Source of the DNA: Nocardioides alcanivorans
GTDB taxonomy: Bacteria; Actinomycetota; Actinomycetes; Propionibacteriales; Nocardioidaceae
DNA length: 64,000 nucleotides
Direction: 5' to 3'
Assembly: GCF_021555175.1 (NCBI RefSeq)
Contig: NZ_JAKGRW010000057.1
Location: 62,001 to 126,000, forward strand
Shown here: in pieces, positions 1-9,209 of the stretch
Numbering within the stretch: position 1 is the stretch's first letter
How the letters are laid out: the number at the start of each line of letters is the position of its first letter
Notes under the pieces: model-generated
Told to the model about the DNA's origin: nothing
What the model saw: only the letters and a program-made list of their open reading frames with translations
The model's database searches: none
Position numbers and translations under genes: made by a program

Positions 1-1
1 G

Positions 2-175
2 GACAACGTGCTGGACGTGTTCGCTGACTGGCTGTGGAGCGACGAGGTGCGGGAGGTGGTGGCGGAGGCGATCGTGGCCTACGAGGATGAACGATGGCCC
101 TGCGTGACTGTCGACGAGTACGCCAAGACCGCCCTCGACGCTCTCGTGGCGCGGGTGATGGGAGAGGGATCGTGA
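2..175 (+). CDS. Phage protein, 3' fragment (5' end outside window)
   Basis: An open frame enters from the left edge and ends with TGA at 173-175, giving at least 57 residues. It is acidic with alternating hydrophobics (WLWSDEVREVVAEAIVAYED) and is probably helical. The next gene starts at GTG 172, inside the stop overlap, which is typical of translational coupling in this operon. I do not recognise the family. Confidence 0.6.
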   Translation, partial: DNVLDVFADWLWSDEVREVVAEAIVAYEDERWPCVTVDEYAKTALDALVARVMGEGS

Positions 176-501
176 CCACGCAGGTGACGCCCGCCTACGT
201 CGCCACCCAACGCGCCCTCGGCTGGCCAGACATTCACCCCGAGGACTACTGCCACCTCTGCGGCGGCCGGAACCCGCTCTGGTACGCCGACCGCACCATG
301 TGGCGCGCCGTCACCGCCACATGGGCACAGGAGACCGGCCGCGAAGGGATCTGCTGCCCGGGCTGCTTCGCACGCATGGCGCAGGAGCAGGGCGTGCACG
401 ACGGCGTGTGGAGATTCGCGCCAGAGCCACCACCCGACCTGCAACCAACCACCACGGCCCCGTCAGACGACGGGGCCGCTTCGATTTCGGAGGAAGCATG
501 A
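172..501 (+). CDS. Small zinc-binding phage protein
   Basis: A 109-residue protein from GTG 172, coupled by a GTGA overlap to the preceding stop. Two cysteine pairs (CHLCGG near residue 25 and CCPGCF near residue 60) suggest one structural zinc. The C-terminus is Pro/Thr/Ser rich and disordered-looking. It lies in a run of small early genes before the HNH and terminase genes. Function unknown. Confidence 0.6.
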   Translation: MTTQVTPAYVATQRALGWPDIHPEDYCHLCGGRNPLWYADRTMWRAVTATWAQETGREGICCPGCFARMAQEQGVHDGVWRFAPEPPPDLQPTTTAPSDDGAASISEEA

Positions 502-764
502 GCGACCGCATCAACGACATGCTGCTCGACCAGATCGCCGACCTGCTCGCCTACGAACCGCCGCAGGATGCTGGCCAGCACCCGTCGCTTGAACTGCACG
601 AGCGCGTCGGAGCCGAGTGGGCCGAGTGGCACAAGCGGCTCAGCGGCCTGCGGCTCCTGCTCGGACACCGGCTGGTCAGTGCGGCCATCGAGGAGCGACG
701 AGCGCCGGCGTACTTCGTCGATCCCATCGTTTGCCCGGCATGCCAAGCCAAGGAGGAAGCATGA
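498..764 (+). CDS. Small phage protein, unknown function
   Basis: An 88-residue protein starting at ATG 498, with a GGAGGAAG ribosome-binding site 4-5 bases upstream and an ATGA overlap with the previous stop. It is mostly helical by composition and has a single CPAC pair near the C-terminus. No recognised family. It belongs to the early gene string that leads into the packaging genes. Confidence 0.6.
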   Translation: MSDRINDMLLDQIADLLAYEPPQDAGQHPSLELHERVGAEWAEWHKRLSGLRLLLGHRLVSAAIEERRAPAYFVDPIVCPACQAKEEA

Positions 765-928
765 GGCACCCCATCGACCGCTGGGAGCCGTACGACGTCG
801 ACGTGAGCATCACCGGCGGACCCGAGCGCGTCTACGACAGCAACGAAGCCGGACCCACGCCGAAGATCCTCGGGTTCACCAACGAGCCCGAGATTGAGCC
901 GCTGCTCTGGGAAGGGGATGACTCGTGA
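761..928 (+). CDS. Small phage protein, unknown function
   Basis: A 55-residue acidic protein starting at ATG 761 with an AGGAGGAAGC ribosome-binding site. It overlaps the stop of its upstream neighbour by 4 bp. No motif recognised. The tight coupling on both sides argues that it is translated. Confidence 0.5.
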   Translation: MRHPIDRWEPYDVDVSITGGPERVYDSNEAGPTPKILGFTNEPEIEPLLWEGDDS

Positions 929-1107
929 GCCGCCTCTACCTGAGCCGCCAGATCTGCGCCATCCGCGCCCTCGGGTGGCAACTCGACTGGCGCAGAGGCG
1001 ACTGGGAGCCGCTGTTCGGCTTCGGGCCGCGAGTCCGCGTACTGCGAGTGGGGAAGCTCTGCCGCTTCACCCTCGGGCCGCTCGAACGCATCGACATCAC
1101 CCGCTAA
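925..1107 (+). CDS. Small basic phage protein
   Basis: A 60-residue, Arg-rich protein from GTG 925, in a GTGA overlap with the previous stop. Its arginine content and aromatic residues would suit nucleic-acid binding, but I see no defined motif. About 70 bp without a gene follow before the next CDS. Confidence 0.45.
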   Translation: MSRLYLSRQICAIRALGWQLDWRRGDWEPLFGFGPRVRVLRVGKLCRFTLGPLERIDITR

Positions 1108-1177
1108 CCCGCACCACCGACCAACCGCCCCGCCTGGCTGACGCCCGGCGGGGCTCGCTGATTTCCGAGGAGACGAA

Positions 1178-2059
1178 GTGACCAAGTGCCAGTGGGTAGC
1201 CAGTGACCAGCCGCGCGAGCTCGAAGACGGCAGTGAGTGCCCGGACCTGCACTGCGGATCGTGCGGGCATAGGCACGTCCGGCCCGGCGTGCTGACCTGC
1301 CCGTCGTGCGTCGGCGACGTACGCGACGACCTGAGGACCATTGCCGACAAGGCCGCCGAGCTGCCCGAGGAGGCCGAGGTGCGCGGCATCGACTCCGAGG
1401 CTGCCGACCTCGCTGGGCCAGCGGCAGACCCCGAGCAGTGGCGCCAGCGCGGTCGCTACGGCCACCGATGGCACGAGGACGCCAAGGTGGGCGAGGAGCA
1501 TCCGCTCTGGGTGCTCGGCACGTGGGACATGGTGGTCCGCGAGCACCTGAGCCAGCCGACCACGCTGCGACTCACCATCGACCGGGCAGCCGACTACCTC
1601 GCCGGCCAGCTGACCGGGCTCGCGCAGGACGGCGACTTCCCGTTCGACGTGCTGCGCCGAGAGGTGCGAGCGTGCCGCGGTCACCTCGAGGATGTGCTGA
1701 GGGACGGGGAGCAGCGGGACACGGGAGCGCCGTGCATGACGTGCCGCATCCCGCTGGTGCGCGAGTGGGGCATCCTCGCTCACGCCGACGGGTGGCGCTG
1801 CCCGCAGTGCCGGGAGTTCTCGACGGACGCGCAGTATCGGTTCGCCGTGATGCAGGTGCACCGCGCCGAGGCCGAGTGGCTGACCGACGTCGAGATGCAG
1901 GAGCGGACGGGCGTGAAGGCTGCGACCGTGCGATCGTGGTCACGGCCCATCGAGGACGGCGAGCCCTTGGTGGCCAAGCGCCAAGACTCGGGGCGCGTGG
2001 TCTATCGGGTGGCCGACGTGGAGTACGCGGCGCAAGCGAAGGGGATGATGAGCGCATGA
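1178..2059 (+). CDS. Zinc-ribbon protein with C-terminal MerR-like helix-turn-helix
   Basis: A 293-residue protein. The N-terminus has a zinc ribbon (C-x4-C-x2-C ... CPSC within the first 50 residues). A second ribbon (CMTC ... CPQC) lies near residues 190-215. The last 70 residues look like a winged helix: a WLTDVEMQERTGVKAATVRSW stretch shortened here to its core TGVKAATVRSWSR, then a VYRVADVE strand. This design occurs in actinophage early proteins. Probably a DNA-binding regulator, or a protein that acts on replication or packaging; the role is unproven. Confidence 0.6.
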   Translation: MTKCQWVASDQPRELEDGSECPDLHCGSCGHRHVRPGVLTCPSCVGDVRDDLRTIADKAAELPEEAEVRGIDSEAADLAGPAADPEQWRQRGRYGHRWHEDAKVGEEHPLWVLGTWDMVVREHLSQPTTLRLTIDRAADYLAGQLTGLAQDGDFPFDVLRREVRACRGHLEDVLRDGEQRDTGAPCMTCRIPLVREWGILAHADGWRCPQCREFSTDAQYRFAVMQVHRAEAEWLTDVEMQERTGVKAATVRSWSRPIEDGEPLVAKRQDSGRVVYRVADVEYAAQAKGMMSA

Positions 2060-2451
2060 CGATCGTGGAGTTCCTGCTGGCGCGGATCGCCGACGACGAG
2101 GCCATGGCGATGGCACAGCGGGAGGACGTCGAGCGCGAGTTCGGGTCCACGACGGTGGAGCTGCACTCCCCGATCGACCAAGAGGGCTTGGGTGACATGG
2201 GCTGGCCGGCGCTCGTGATCGACGAGAGCCGCGTGCAGGCTGAGTGCGAGGCCAAGCGGCAGATCGTGGAGCTGCATGCACCCGACGACGGGGGCAGCCT
2301 TCCCATCTCGCCAGAGTGGTGGTCGTGCAGCACCTGCGAGCAAGATCCGCGCGCCGAGGCGTGGAGCGAGTGGCCGTGCTCGACGCTCCGGGCCCTCGCC
2401 TCGGTGTACGCCGACCACCCGGACTATGACCCGGCATGGAACGAGCGCTGA
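2056..2451 (+). CDS. DUF6221 family protein
   Basis: A 131-residue protein from ATG 2056, overlapping the previous stop by ATGA. The start MTIVEFLLARIADDEAMA and the later CxxC (CSTCEQD) with LRALASVYADHPDYD are what I associate with DUF6221, a family of unknown function common in actinobacteria and their prophages. About 250 bp follow before the next gene, in which I see no convincing feature. Confidence 0.6.
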   Translation: MTIVEFLLARIADDEAMAMAQREDVEREFGSTTVELHSPIDQEGLGDMGWPALVIDESRVQAECEAKRQIVELHAPDDGGSLPISPEWWSCSTCEQDPRAEAWSEWPCSTLRALASVYADHPDYDPAWNER

Positions 2452-2698
2452 CCCTGCTTGCAATCCCGGACCGGGTCCAGCACAATGGGTCCCGGACAGT
2501 TGTACCCAAAGCCCTGAGCCACTCCCGGGCCGGGGCTTCTCGCATGTCCGGACCAGCGCACCTCGACCCGCGCTGGACCGCCATCCCTGCCCGAGGTCAT
2601 ACGTCACCTCGCCCGACCTTCCACGGGCTGAGGATCGAAGGGCGACAATGCAGCATGCTCTCGGCTGCGTCGGGTCTGCCTTGGGTGGGGGTGGGCGT

Positions 2699-2974
2699 GT
2701 GAGTCAGCGCAACACCGCCGCCCGCGACCGCGACCGAGCAGCCATCCGCCGCACCAAGCCGCCCTGCGGGATCTGCGAAGGCGAGATCGACTACTCGCTG
2801 CCCTACCTCGACCCGATGTCCTTCGTCGTCGACCACGTCATCCCACTCGCCAAGGGCGGGGTCGACGAGCTCGCGAACAAGCAGGCCGCCCACAGGTCCT
2901 GCAACCAGACCAAGGCGGCCAAGCTGCCCGAGGACTTCGCGCCCCGCGTCTTCGTCACCTCGCGCTCCTGGTGA
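2699..2974 (+). CDS. HNH endonuclease
   Basis: A 91-residue protein starting at GTG 2699. It carries the HNH core: CxxC (CGIC), then DHVIPLAKGGVD with the catalytic DH pair, then the closing HRSCNQTKAAK motif. Stand-alone HNH proteins just upstream of the terminase are usual in siphophages, where they help nick DNA for packaging at the cohesive ends. The start is chosen because frames further upstream lack protein-like composition. Confidence 0.85.
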   Translation: MSQRNTAARDRDRAAIRRTKPPCGICEGEIDYSLPYLDPMSFVVDHVIPLAKGGVDELANKQAAHRSCNQTKAAKLPEDFAPRVFVTSRSW

Positions 2975-3073
2975 CCCCTGGGCGGGGGCGCCCCTCAAGG
3001 CCCAGCCCGCCGCACCCTCTGGCATAGGCGGGCACCCCCATTCCCTTTTTCCACAGGCTCGGAGGTGAGCGCG

Positions 3074-3385
3074 ATGCCTCCTCGCAAGAAGCTTGCCGCG
3101 GTCACCGAGGCGGATATTGCCGCCGCCGAGGCTGAGGCCGAGAAGCCGAAGACCATCCTCGAGGCCGCCGAAGCCGGCTCACGTCTCGAGGAACTCAAGG
3201 CGATGCGTCGCCGTCTCGCCAAGGCGCTCGATGATCCGAATACCGCGGCGCGCGACCTGGCTGCACTCTCGCGTCGCCAGATCGAGATCGGCCGCGACAT
3301 CGAGGCCATCGTCGTGGCCGAGGACGAGGATCACTCGGTGGTCGTGAGCGCCGATGACGAAGTCTGGGACGGCACCGGCTACTAA
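3074..3385 (+). CDS. Terminase small subunit (putative)
   Basis: A 103-residue helical protein. ATG 3074 is preferred because GGAGG lies 9 bases upstream; a GTG at 3065 is possible. The middle region (LEELKAMRRRLAKALDDP, then TAARDLAALSRRQIEIGRD) is like the short HTH-type small terminases of actinophages, which recognise packaging sites. It overlaps the start of the large subunit gene. The family call rests on position plus composition. Confidence 0.6.
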   Translation: MPPRKKLAAVTEADIAAAEAEAEKPKTILEAAEAGSRLEELKAMRRRLAKALDDPNTAARDLAALSRRQIEIGRDIEAIVVAEDEDHSVVVSADDEVWDGTGY

Positions 3386-4809
3386 CGCTCGGCCACTCTC
3401 CGAGGTTGCCCGCCACGTCGTGGCACCTGAGGGGATTGCCTCCACTGAGTGGCCGTCGGTCTTCAAGACCTGCACCCGACTCGGCTGGGGATTCGACCGC
3501 TGGCAGTTCGATGCCGGTCGGCTCATCGTCGCGAAGCGATCCGACGGAACCTATGCCGCGGACACGACGTGCATCAGCATCCCGCGGCAGGTCGGCAAGA
3601 CCTACCTCATCGCCTGCATCATCTTCGCCCTCTGCCTGCTCAAGCCGGGACTGACGGTGATCTGGACGGCGCACCGCAAGACGACGGCGCGCGAGACGTT
3701 CGATCAGTTCGACGGCATGGCCAAGCGGCCCAAGGTGGCGGCCCACATTCGCCAGGTTCTTCACGGCAAGGGCGATGAAGCGATCCACTTCAACAACGGG
3801 TCTCGCATCCTCTTCGGTGCCCGCGAGTCTGGTTTTGGCCGTGGGTTCGCCGGCGTCGACATCCTGGTCTGCGACGAGGGTCAGATCTTGCCCGAGTCCA
3901 CCCTCGAGGATCTCGGCGCAACCCAGAACACGGCACCGAACCCGCTCTTCTTCGTCATGGGCACCCCCGCGGCCCCGTGACCCCGGCGAGTTCTTCACCC
4001 TCTTGCGCCAAGAGGCACTCGACGGCGAGTCCGATTCGACGCTCTACATCGAGACGAGCGCCGACCGAGGCACTGACCCGATGGACCCGGAGCAGCTGCG
4101 CAAGGCGAACCCGTCCTACCCGCACCGCACCACGCACCGCGCCCTGCTGCGCCTGCGGAAGAAGCTCAAGAACGACGACGCCTGGAACCGCGAGGCACGT
4201 GGCATCTGGGACGAGCTCACCAAGCAGTTCTCCCCCATCAACGGTCCGCTGTGGCGCGACGCTGTCGACGTCGGCCCGGCGAGCACCACGAAGCCTTCCG
4301 CGATGGCTGTCGACATGTCCCACGATCGGCAGATCTCGGTGGGCGCCTGCTGGCTCGAGGAGTCGTCGGCCCACCTCGAGGAAGTCTGGGCTGGCATCGA
4401 CGAGCCGGGGGCAGTCGAGTGGGTCGCTGCTCGCGCCGGTCGCCGCATCCCGGTCTTGATCGACTCCGTGAGCCCGGCGGCGTCGATGATCCCGGCGCTG
4501 CGTGCTCGCAAGGTCAAGGTCCTCACTGGCAACTCTGCCGACATGGCTCGCGGCTGCGGGCTGACCGTGTCCGATCTCGAGGCCGGCCGCCTGACTCACG
4601 CCGACCAGGAGTCCGTGAACGACGCCCGCGAGGGAGCCCGGAAGCGTGCGATCGGCACTGCCGGCGGCTGGGGCTATGACCGCAAGGACCCGTCCGTGAA
4701 CATCGCCCCGCTCGTCGCCGTCACCTTGGCGCGCGTCGCGGCCACGATCAACGAGAAGCCGACCGGCAGCACATCTGCTCGATCCGGTCGAGCGAGCTCC
4801 ACAAGATGA
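3354..4809 (+). CDS. terL: Terminase large subunit (frameshifted in this sequence)
   Basis: ATPase/nuclease that packages phage DNA. The N-terminal ATPase half reads ISIPRQVGKTYL (Walker A-like, near residue 75) and LVCDEGQ (Walker B-like). The frame stops at TGA 3978. The rest of the protein continues in another frame from RPRDPGEFFTLLR through a nuclease half with an AVDMSHDRQISVG motif to 4809. The shift lies at the C-run 3964-3968. Related terminases read GTPPRP here, which would need two more C's, so this is probably a sequence error and not a dead gene. Expected length about 485 residues. Confidence 0.85.
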
Positions 4810-4822
4810 GAGGCGGTGCAGC

Positions 4823-6436
4823 GTGAGTCAACTCGACACCCTGACCGTCCCCGGACTGACCGTCGACGAGCAGATCACCCTGAATCGCCTGGTGGCTCAG
4901 CTTGAGGCGAAGAAGCCACGCAACCTGCTCCGTCAGCGCCTGTACGACAACCAAGAGGTGGCCCGCCGGATCGGGGACACGATCCCTCTCCAGTACTTCC
5001 GCATGGGCATCGTGCTGGGCTGGACGGGCAAGGGGGTCGACAGCCTTGGCCGCCGCTGCACGCTGGAGCGCTTCGTGTGGGCCGACGGCGACCTGTCGGA
5101 CATCGGGGCTCAGGACGTCTGGGACGACAACAACCTGCGCTCGGAGATCAACTCGGCCAAGGTGTCCTCGCTGATCCATGGCCCCGCCTTCTTGGTCAAC
5201 ACGACTGGCGAGGGCTACGAGCCGAAGTCGCTCATCCATGTCCGCGACGCCCTGAACGCCACGGGCGACTGGAACCCGCGTCGGCGCCGGATGGACAACC
5301 TCTTGTCCGTCTTGGGTCGGGACGAGCAGGGCGGCATCGTCGAGTTCGCTCTCTACCTTGACGGCCTCACGATCACCGCCAAGAAGGACGGCAGCGCATG
5401 GGAGGTCGACCACCAGGATCATGCGTGGGGTGTGCCGGTCGAGGTGATGGCCTACAAGCCGCGCGTCGGTCGCCCCATGGGCTCCTCTCGGATCACTCGC
5501 CCGCTGATCGGCCTTCAGAAGCAGGCCGTCCGGGCGCTGATTCGCACCGAGGGTCACATGGACGTGTTCAGCTACCCGGACTTCTGGTTGCTGGGTGCGC
5601 TCGCCAAGGACATCAAGGGTGAGGATGGCGCGAACATCGCGGCCATGTCTGCCGCGCTCGGCCGGATTCGGGGCGTCCCTGATCTCCCTGCCGATGACCC
5701 GAATGCGCGCGACAACAACCTTGACCGCGCCGACATCAAGCAGTTCCCTGCCTCTGCCCCCACGCCCAACCTGGCGTGGCTGAACACCCTGGCGAAGCTG
5801 TTCGCCCGCGAGTCCTCACTGCCGGACTCTGCGCTGGCCATCACCGACTTCGCGAACCCGACCTCGGCCGACTCCTATGACGCCTCGCAGTATGAGCTCA
5901 TTGCGGAAGCCGATGGCGCCGTGGAGGACTGGTCGCCGGCGGTCAAGCGGTCCCACCTCCGCGCCTTGGCGATCCTCAATGGCGAGACGGAGATCCCGAG
6001 CGAGTGGAAGACGATCGAGCCGAAGTGGCGCGACCGTCGCTACGTCTCGCCGTCTGCGCAGGCTGATGCTGGCTCCAAGGTCGTCCCGCTGATCGCTGCG
6101 GCCACGTCCGAGGTCGAGCTGGAGTTGCTGGGTCTCGATGAGCAGCAGATCCGCCGCATCATGGCTGAGAAGCGCCGCGGCCAAGGATCGGGGGTCCTCG
6201 ACCGGCTCCGTGACGTCGGCGCTCCGGCAGCCGAGGACCCGGTTGCCGTCAAGGCGAAGGCTGACGCGATGGGTGTCCTGATTCGCTCCGGCGTGGATCC
6301 TGTCGAAGCCGCCGAGCGCGTCGGCTTCGCGGGCATCGGATTCACTGGCGCCGTCCCGGTCTCCCTGAGACTGCCCGAGTCGGACGCCACGAAGCTCGAG
6401 GACAAGGGCGCAAGTGGCAGCCAGCCTGCGGGCTGA
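4823..6436 (+). CDS. Portal protein, SPP1 Gp6-like
   Basis: A 537-residue protein beginning at GTG 4823 behind a GAGAGGCGG ribosome-binding site. It resembles the Gp6-like portal family: an early region with DNQEVARRIGDTIP, a central fold, and a long charged C-terminus. Portals form the dodecameric ring at the capsid vertex through which DNA passes and to which the connector attaches. It follows the terminase directly and overlaps the MuF-like gene by 23 bp, as usual for this module. Confidence 0.85.
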   Translation: MSQLDTLTVPGLTVDEQITLNRLVAQLEAKKPRNLLRQRLYDNQEVARRIGDTIPLQYFRMGIVLGWTGKGVDSLGRRCTLERFVWADGDLSDIGAQDVWDDNNLRSEINSAKVSSLIHGPAFLVNTTGEGYEPKSLIHVRDALNATGDWNPRRRRMDNLLSVLGRDEQGGIVEFALYLDGLTITAKKDGSAWEVDHQDHAWGVPVEVMAYKPRVGRPMGSSRITRPLIGLQKQAVRALIRTEGHMDVFSYPDFWLLGALAKDIKGEDGANIAAMSAALGRIRGVPDLPADDPNARDNNLDRADIKQFPASAPTPNLAWLNTLAKLFARESSLPDSALAITDFANPTSADSYDASQYELIAEADGAVEDWSPAVKRSHLRALAILNGETEIPSEWKTIEPKWRDRRYVSPSAQADAGSKVVPLIAAATSEVELELLGLDEQQIRRIMAEKRRGQGSGVLDRLRDVGAPAAEDPVAVKAKADAMGVLIRSGVDPVEAAERVGFAGIGFTGAVPVSLRLPESDATKLEDKGASGSQPAG

Positions 6437-7046
6437 GACGGCCTCTCTGGTCCGTCTCGCGGACCTCGACCTGTCTCGCCTGTGGCGCCTCGTCGCAGCC
6501 GGTGCGAACGCAGGCGAGGCCCTGCATGACCTGCTGCCTGCGATCGTGCGCGAGTACGGCGCAGCGGGTGGCGCCATGGCTGCCGAGTGGTACGACCAGC
6601 AGCGCGAGAAGGCCGGTGCGAGCGGTCGCTTCTACGCTCTGCCGATCAGCCCGGACGACCGCGGCGCTCACTCCCTGGTCAGTTGGGCAGTAGGAACCGC
6701 CACCGACGGCGCCGCACTCCAGTCGCTGATCCTCGGCGGCGTACAGCGGCGCATCGCCGACCATGTCCGCCTCACGGTCACGAGCAACTCCATCGACGAC
6801 CGCGCAGCAGCCGGCTGGCAGCGAGTGACAGACGGCAACGCCTGCACCTTCTGCTCCATGCTCGCCGGCCGCGGCAGCGTCTACTCCGAGGCCACTGCCG
6901 ACTTCGCCAGCCACGACGAATGCGGCTGCTCCGCAACGGTCGCCTGGAGAGGCCAACCCGTCCCCGTCAAGCCATTCACCCCCAGTGCGAAGACCTCCAC
7001 CGAGGCCGACCGCGCCCGCGTCCGCGAATACCTGCGGACCCACTGA
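6414..7046 (+). CDS. MuF-like minor head protein (head morphogenesis)
   Basis: A 210-residue protein from GTG 6414, overlapping the portal gene. The C-terminal part has the motif seen in VG15/MuF-like capsid proteins: GWQRVTDGNACTFCSMLAG, then H-x-x-CGCSATV, near residues 140-185. Such proteins sit inside the head near the portal and are made next to it. No extra toxin domain is present at the C-terminus, unlike in some MuF proteins. Confidence 0.8.
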   Translation: MAASLRAETASLVRLADLDLSRLWRLVAAGANAGEALHDLLPAIVREYGAAGGAMAAEWYDQQREKAGASGRFYALPISPDDRGAHSLVSWAVGTATDGAALQSLILGGVQRRIADHVRLTVTSNSIDDRAAAGWQRVTDGNACTFCSMLAGRGSVYSEATADFASHDECGCSATVAWRGQPVPVKPFTPSAKTSTEADRARVREYLRTH

Positions 7047-7113
7047 TCTCCCCGTCGCTCGACGGGTTACGCACTACGCCCCGCGGTCAAGTGGGCGGTC
7101 GATGGAGGAACAG

Positions 7114-7611
7114 ATGTCTGACGCACCCGAGGGCGGCAACACCCCCAGCGGAGAGACGCCCGCCGCTGACGAGTTCAAGGTCATCACGTCGCAGGACGAG
7201 CTCAACCGGATCATCGGCGAGCGCGTCAAGCGGGCCAAGCCTGCCGACTACGACGACCTGAAGGCCAAGGCCGCCAAGCTCGACGAGATCGAGCAGGCGA
7301 ACCAGACCGAAGCCGAGAAGGCCGCCAAGCGCCTCGCCGACCTCGAGGCCGAACTCACCAACACCCGCCGCGAGTCGACACGACTCAAGATCGCAGCCGA
7401 CCACGGCATCACTGACGCCGACGACATCGAGCTGTTCCTCACCGGCACGGACGAAGAGACCTTGACCAAACAGGCCAAGCGCCTCGCCGACCGCGACGCC
7501 GACCGCAAGAAGAACGGCAACCACGTGCCCCGCGAGGGGCAGACCCCCGTGCTCACGGCCGGAGACGAAGACCGCCGCGCATTCGTGCGGAACCTGACCG
7601 GCCGGGGCTAA
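7114..7611 (+). CDS. Capsid scaffolding protein
   Basis: A 165-residue acidic, strongly helical protein. ATG 7114 is preferred because GGAGGA is just upstream; an in-frame ATG at 7102 would place that sequence inside the gene. After a disordered N-terminus come charged coiled-coil segments (KAAKLDEIEQANQTEAEKAA and following), and it ends in DRRAFVRNLTGRG. Length, composition and place between MuF-like protein and capsid match scaffold proteins, which assemble the procapsid and are then lost. Confidence 0.8.
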   Translation: MSDAPEGGNTPSGETPAADEFKVITSQDELNRIIGERVKRAKPADYDDLKAKAAKLDEIEQANQTEAEKAAKRLADLEAELTNTRRESTRLKIAADHGITDADDIELFLTGTDEETLTKQAKRLADRDADRKKNGNHVPREGQTPVLTAGDEDRRAFVRNLTGRG

Positions 7612-7641
7612 TCCAGAACTCACAGAAAGCGAGGCGCCATC

Positions 7642-8568
7642 ATGGCTCTCGACACCTCCTCCCTCTCCCTGCCCGGCACCTCGCTCGGCATCGTCACCGA
7701 GGCCGCCCTCGACTCCGGCGTCCTTCCCAAGCTCGTCCCGAGCAAGCCCACGCTGTTCGGCCCCGTCAAGGGCGCCACCTTCTCCGGCGTGCCCCGTGCG
7801 CAGATCGTCGGCGAGGGCGAGAAGAAGTCCGGCCAGGACCCCTTCGCCCTCACCCCGTTCTCCGCCGAGCCCGTCAAGGCGCAGATCACCGTCCGCGTCT
7901 CCGACGAGTTCAAGTGGGCCGACGAGGACTACCAGCTGGGCATCATCGACGACCTGGTCGCCCCGGCGATCGGCGCTGGCATGGGTCGCTTCGTCGACCT
8001 GTTCGCCTTCCACGGCATCAACCCCCTCACCGGGACCGTCTCGGCGAAGGCGACCAAGTACCTCTCGCAGACCACCAAGGTCGTGGAGGTCGCCGGCGCC
8101 CCGACCGACGAGCTCAACGCGGCCGTCGCGCTGATCGCGGGCAGTGGCTCCGGGATGCCCAACGGCATCGCCTTCGACGCCGGCTACGGCTTCTCGCTGG
8201 CTTCCGAGGTGTGGCCCACTGGCACCGCCCAGGCGGGACTGGAGCGCTACCCCGGCATGGGCTACGGGACCGACGGCGTGTGGCGTGGTCTCAAGTACGG
8301 CATGTCTTCCACTGTCTCCGGTGCGCCCGAGCTCGCCGACACCAAGATCCGCGCCATCGTCGGCGACTACACCCAGGTCAAGTGGGGATACCAGCGCCAG
8401 ATCCCTCTGGAGATGATCGAGTACGGCAACCCCGACAACATCTTCGACGAGGACGGCGCCCCGCGCGACCTGAAGGGCTACAACGAGATCGCCCTCCGCT
8501 CCGAGGTCGTCATCTACATGGCCATCGGTGACCTCGGCAAGTTCGCCAAGGTCCACGACCTCGTCTGA
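7642..8568 (+). CDS. Major capsid protein
   Basis: A 308-residue HK97-fold capsid subunit, identified by position directly after the scaffold and by composition. The start MALDTSSLSLP is followed by an extended N-arm and an FSAEPVKAQITVRVSDEF strand, and it ends VIYMAIGDLGKFAKVHDLV. A GAAAGCGAGG ribosome-binding site precedes the ATG. Codon use is very GC-rich, as expected for a highly expressed gene in this host. The separate scaffold contrasts with prophage B, whose capsid is fused to a protease. Confidence 0.85.
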   Translation: MALDTSSLSLPGTSLGIVTEAALDSGVLPKLVPSKPTLFGPVKGATFSGVPRAQIVGEGEKKSGQDPFALTPFSAEPVKAQITVRVSDEFKWADEDYQLGIIDDLVAPAIGAGMGRFVDLFAFHGINPLTGTVSAKATKYLSQTTKVVEVAGAPTDELNAAVALIAGSGSGMPNGIAFDAGYGFSLASEVWPTGTAQAGLERYPGMGYGTDGVWRGLKYGMSSTVSGAPELADTKIRAIVGDYTQVKWGYQRQIPLEMIEYGNPDNIFDEDGAPRDLKGYNEIALRSEVVIYMAIGDLGKFAKVHDLV

Positions 8569-8720
8569 TGGCACGCCTTCGCAACAAGCGGACCGGCGTA
8601 GCGGTCTCGTGCCCTGATGAAGAGGCCGCCCGCCTGGGCGGCGAGTGGGAGCGGGCCGACAAGCCCGCACCGAAGGCGCCCGCCAAGAAGGCGGCGGCGT
8701 CCCCGAAGAAGTCGGACTGA
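8568..8720 (+). CDS. Small head-associated protein, DUF7302-like
   Basis: A 50-residue basic protein whose ATG overlaps the capsid stop (TGATG). It starts MARLRNKRTGVAVSCPDEE and ends in an Ala/Lys-rich tail (KAPAKKAAASPKKSD). Short proteins of this pattern are frequently found right after actinophage capsid genes. Function unknown; possibly a capsid-binding accessory protein. Confidence 0.6.
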   Translation: MARLRNKRTGVAVSCPDEEAARLGGEWERADKPAPKAPAKKAAASPKKSD

Positions 8721-8736
8721 GGAAAGGGGGCGACCC

Positions 8737-9207
8737 GTGGCTGAGATCATCAAGGTGACCGACCTCCCGGCTGGGTTGCAGTCGGGCGAGATGGTCGCAG
8801 CGATGGTGGCCGGTGCCAACGCGCGGGCTTCGCGAGTCGCCCCCTGCCTCACCTCTACCGATCCCGCCCCGTCGGCGGACCAGCTTGCTGAGGCGAAGCT
8901 GATCCTGCTCGGCGCAGTGAAGCGCTGGGCCGAAGCTGGCTCCGGGGCGCTGGCGTCCCAGAATGCCGGCCCCTTCGGGATGACTGTCGACACCCGCCAG
9001 CGGACCGGCTACAACCTGTGGCCCTCAGAGATCGTCGACCTTCGCGCGATCTGCTCGGCGATCACTGCAGGCCGCCAAGCCTTCTCGATCGACACCGCGC
9101 CCGCCCGCGGGTCGTCCATCCATGCCGACATCTGCTCGCTGCACTTCGGGGCGGGCTACTGCTCGTGCGCAGCCGACATCGCCGGCTTCCCGCTCTACGA
9201 GGTCTGA
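8737..9207 (+). CDS. Head-tail connector / adaptor protein
   Basis: A 156-residue protein from GTG 8737 with a GGAAAGGGGG ribosome-binding site. Composition and place (first gene of the connector cluster after the capsid) match Gp15/Gp19-type adaptor proteins that dock under the portal. The C-terminal part contains an unusual cluster of cysteines (ADICSLHFGAGYCSCAAD). It is followed by the head-closure gene after 2 bp. Confidence 0.65.
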   Translation: MAEIIKVTDLPAGLQSGEMVAAMVAGANARASRVAPCLTSTDPAPSADQLAEAKLILLGAVKRWAEAGSGALASQNAGPFGMTVDTRQRTGYNLWPSEIVDLRAICSAITAGRQAFSIDTAPARGSSIHADICSLHFGAGYCSCAADIAGFPLYEV

Positions 9208-9209
9208 CG

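Noticed and set aside
2452..2698. tRNA or small gene in the gap before the HNH gene of prophage A
   Set aside because: No cloverleaf or credible reading frame with a start site.
7087..8670. 527-codon open frame opposite scaffold and capsid genes of prophage A
   Set aside because: Low-complexity composition, no ribosome-binding site, and the + strand genes are clear.
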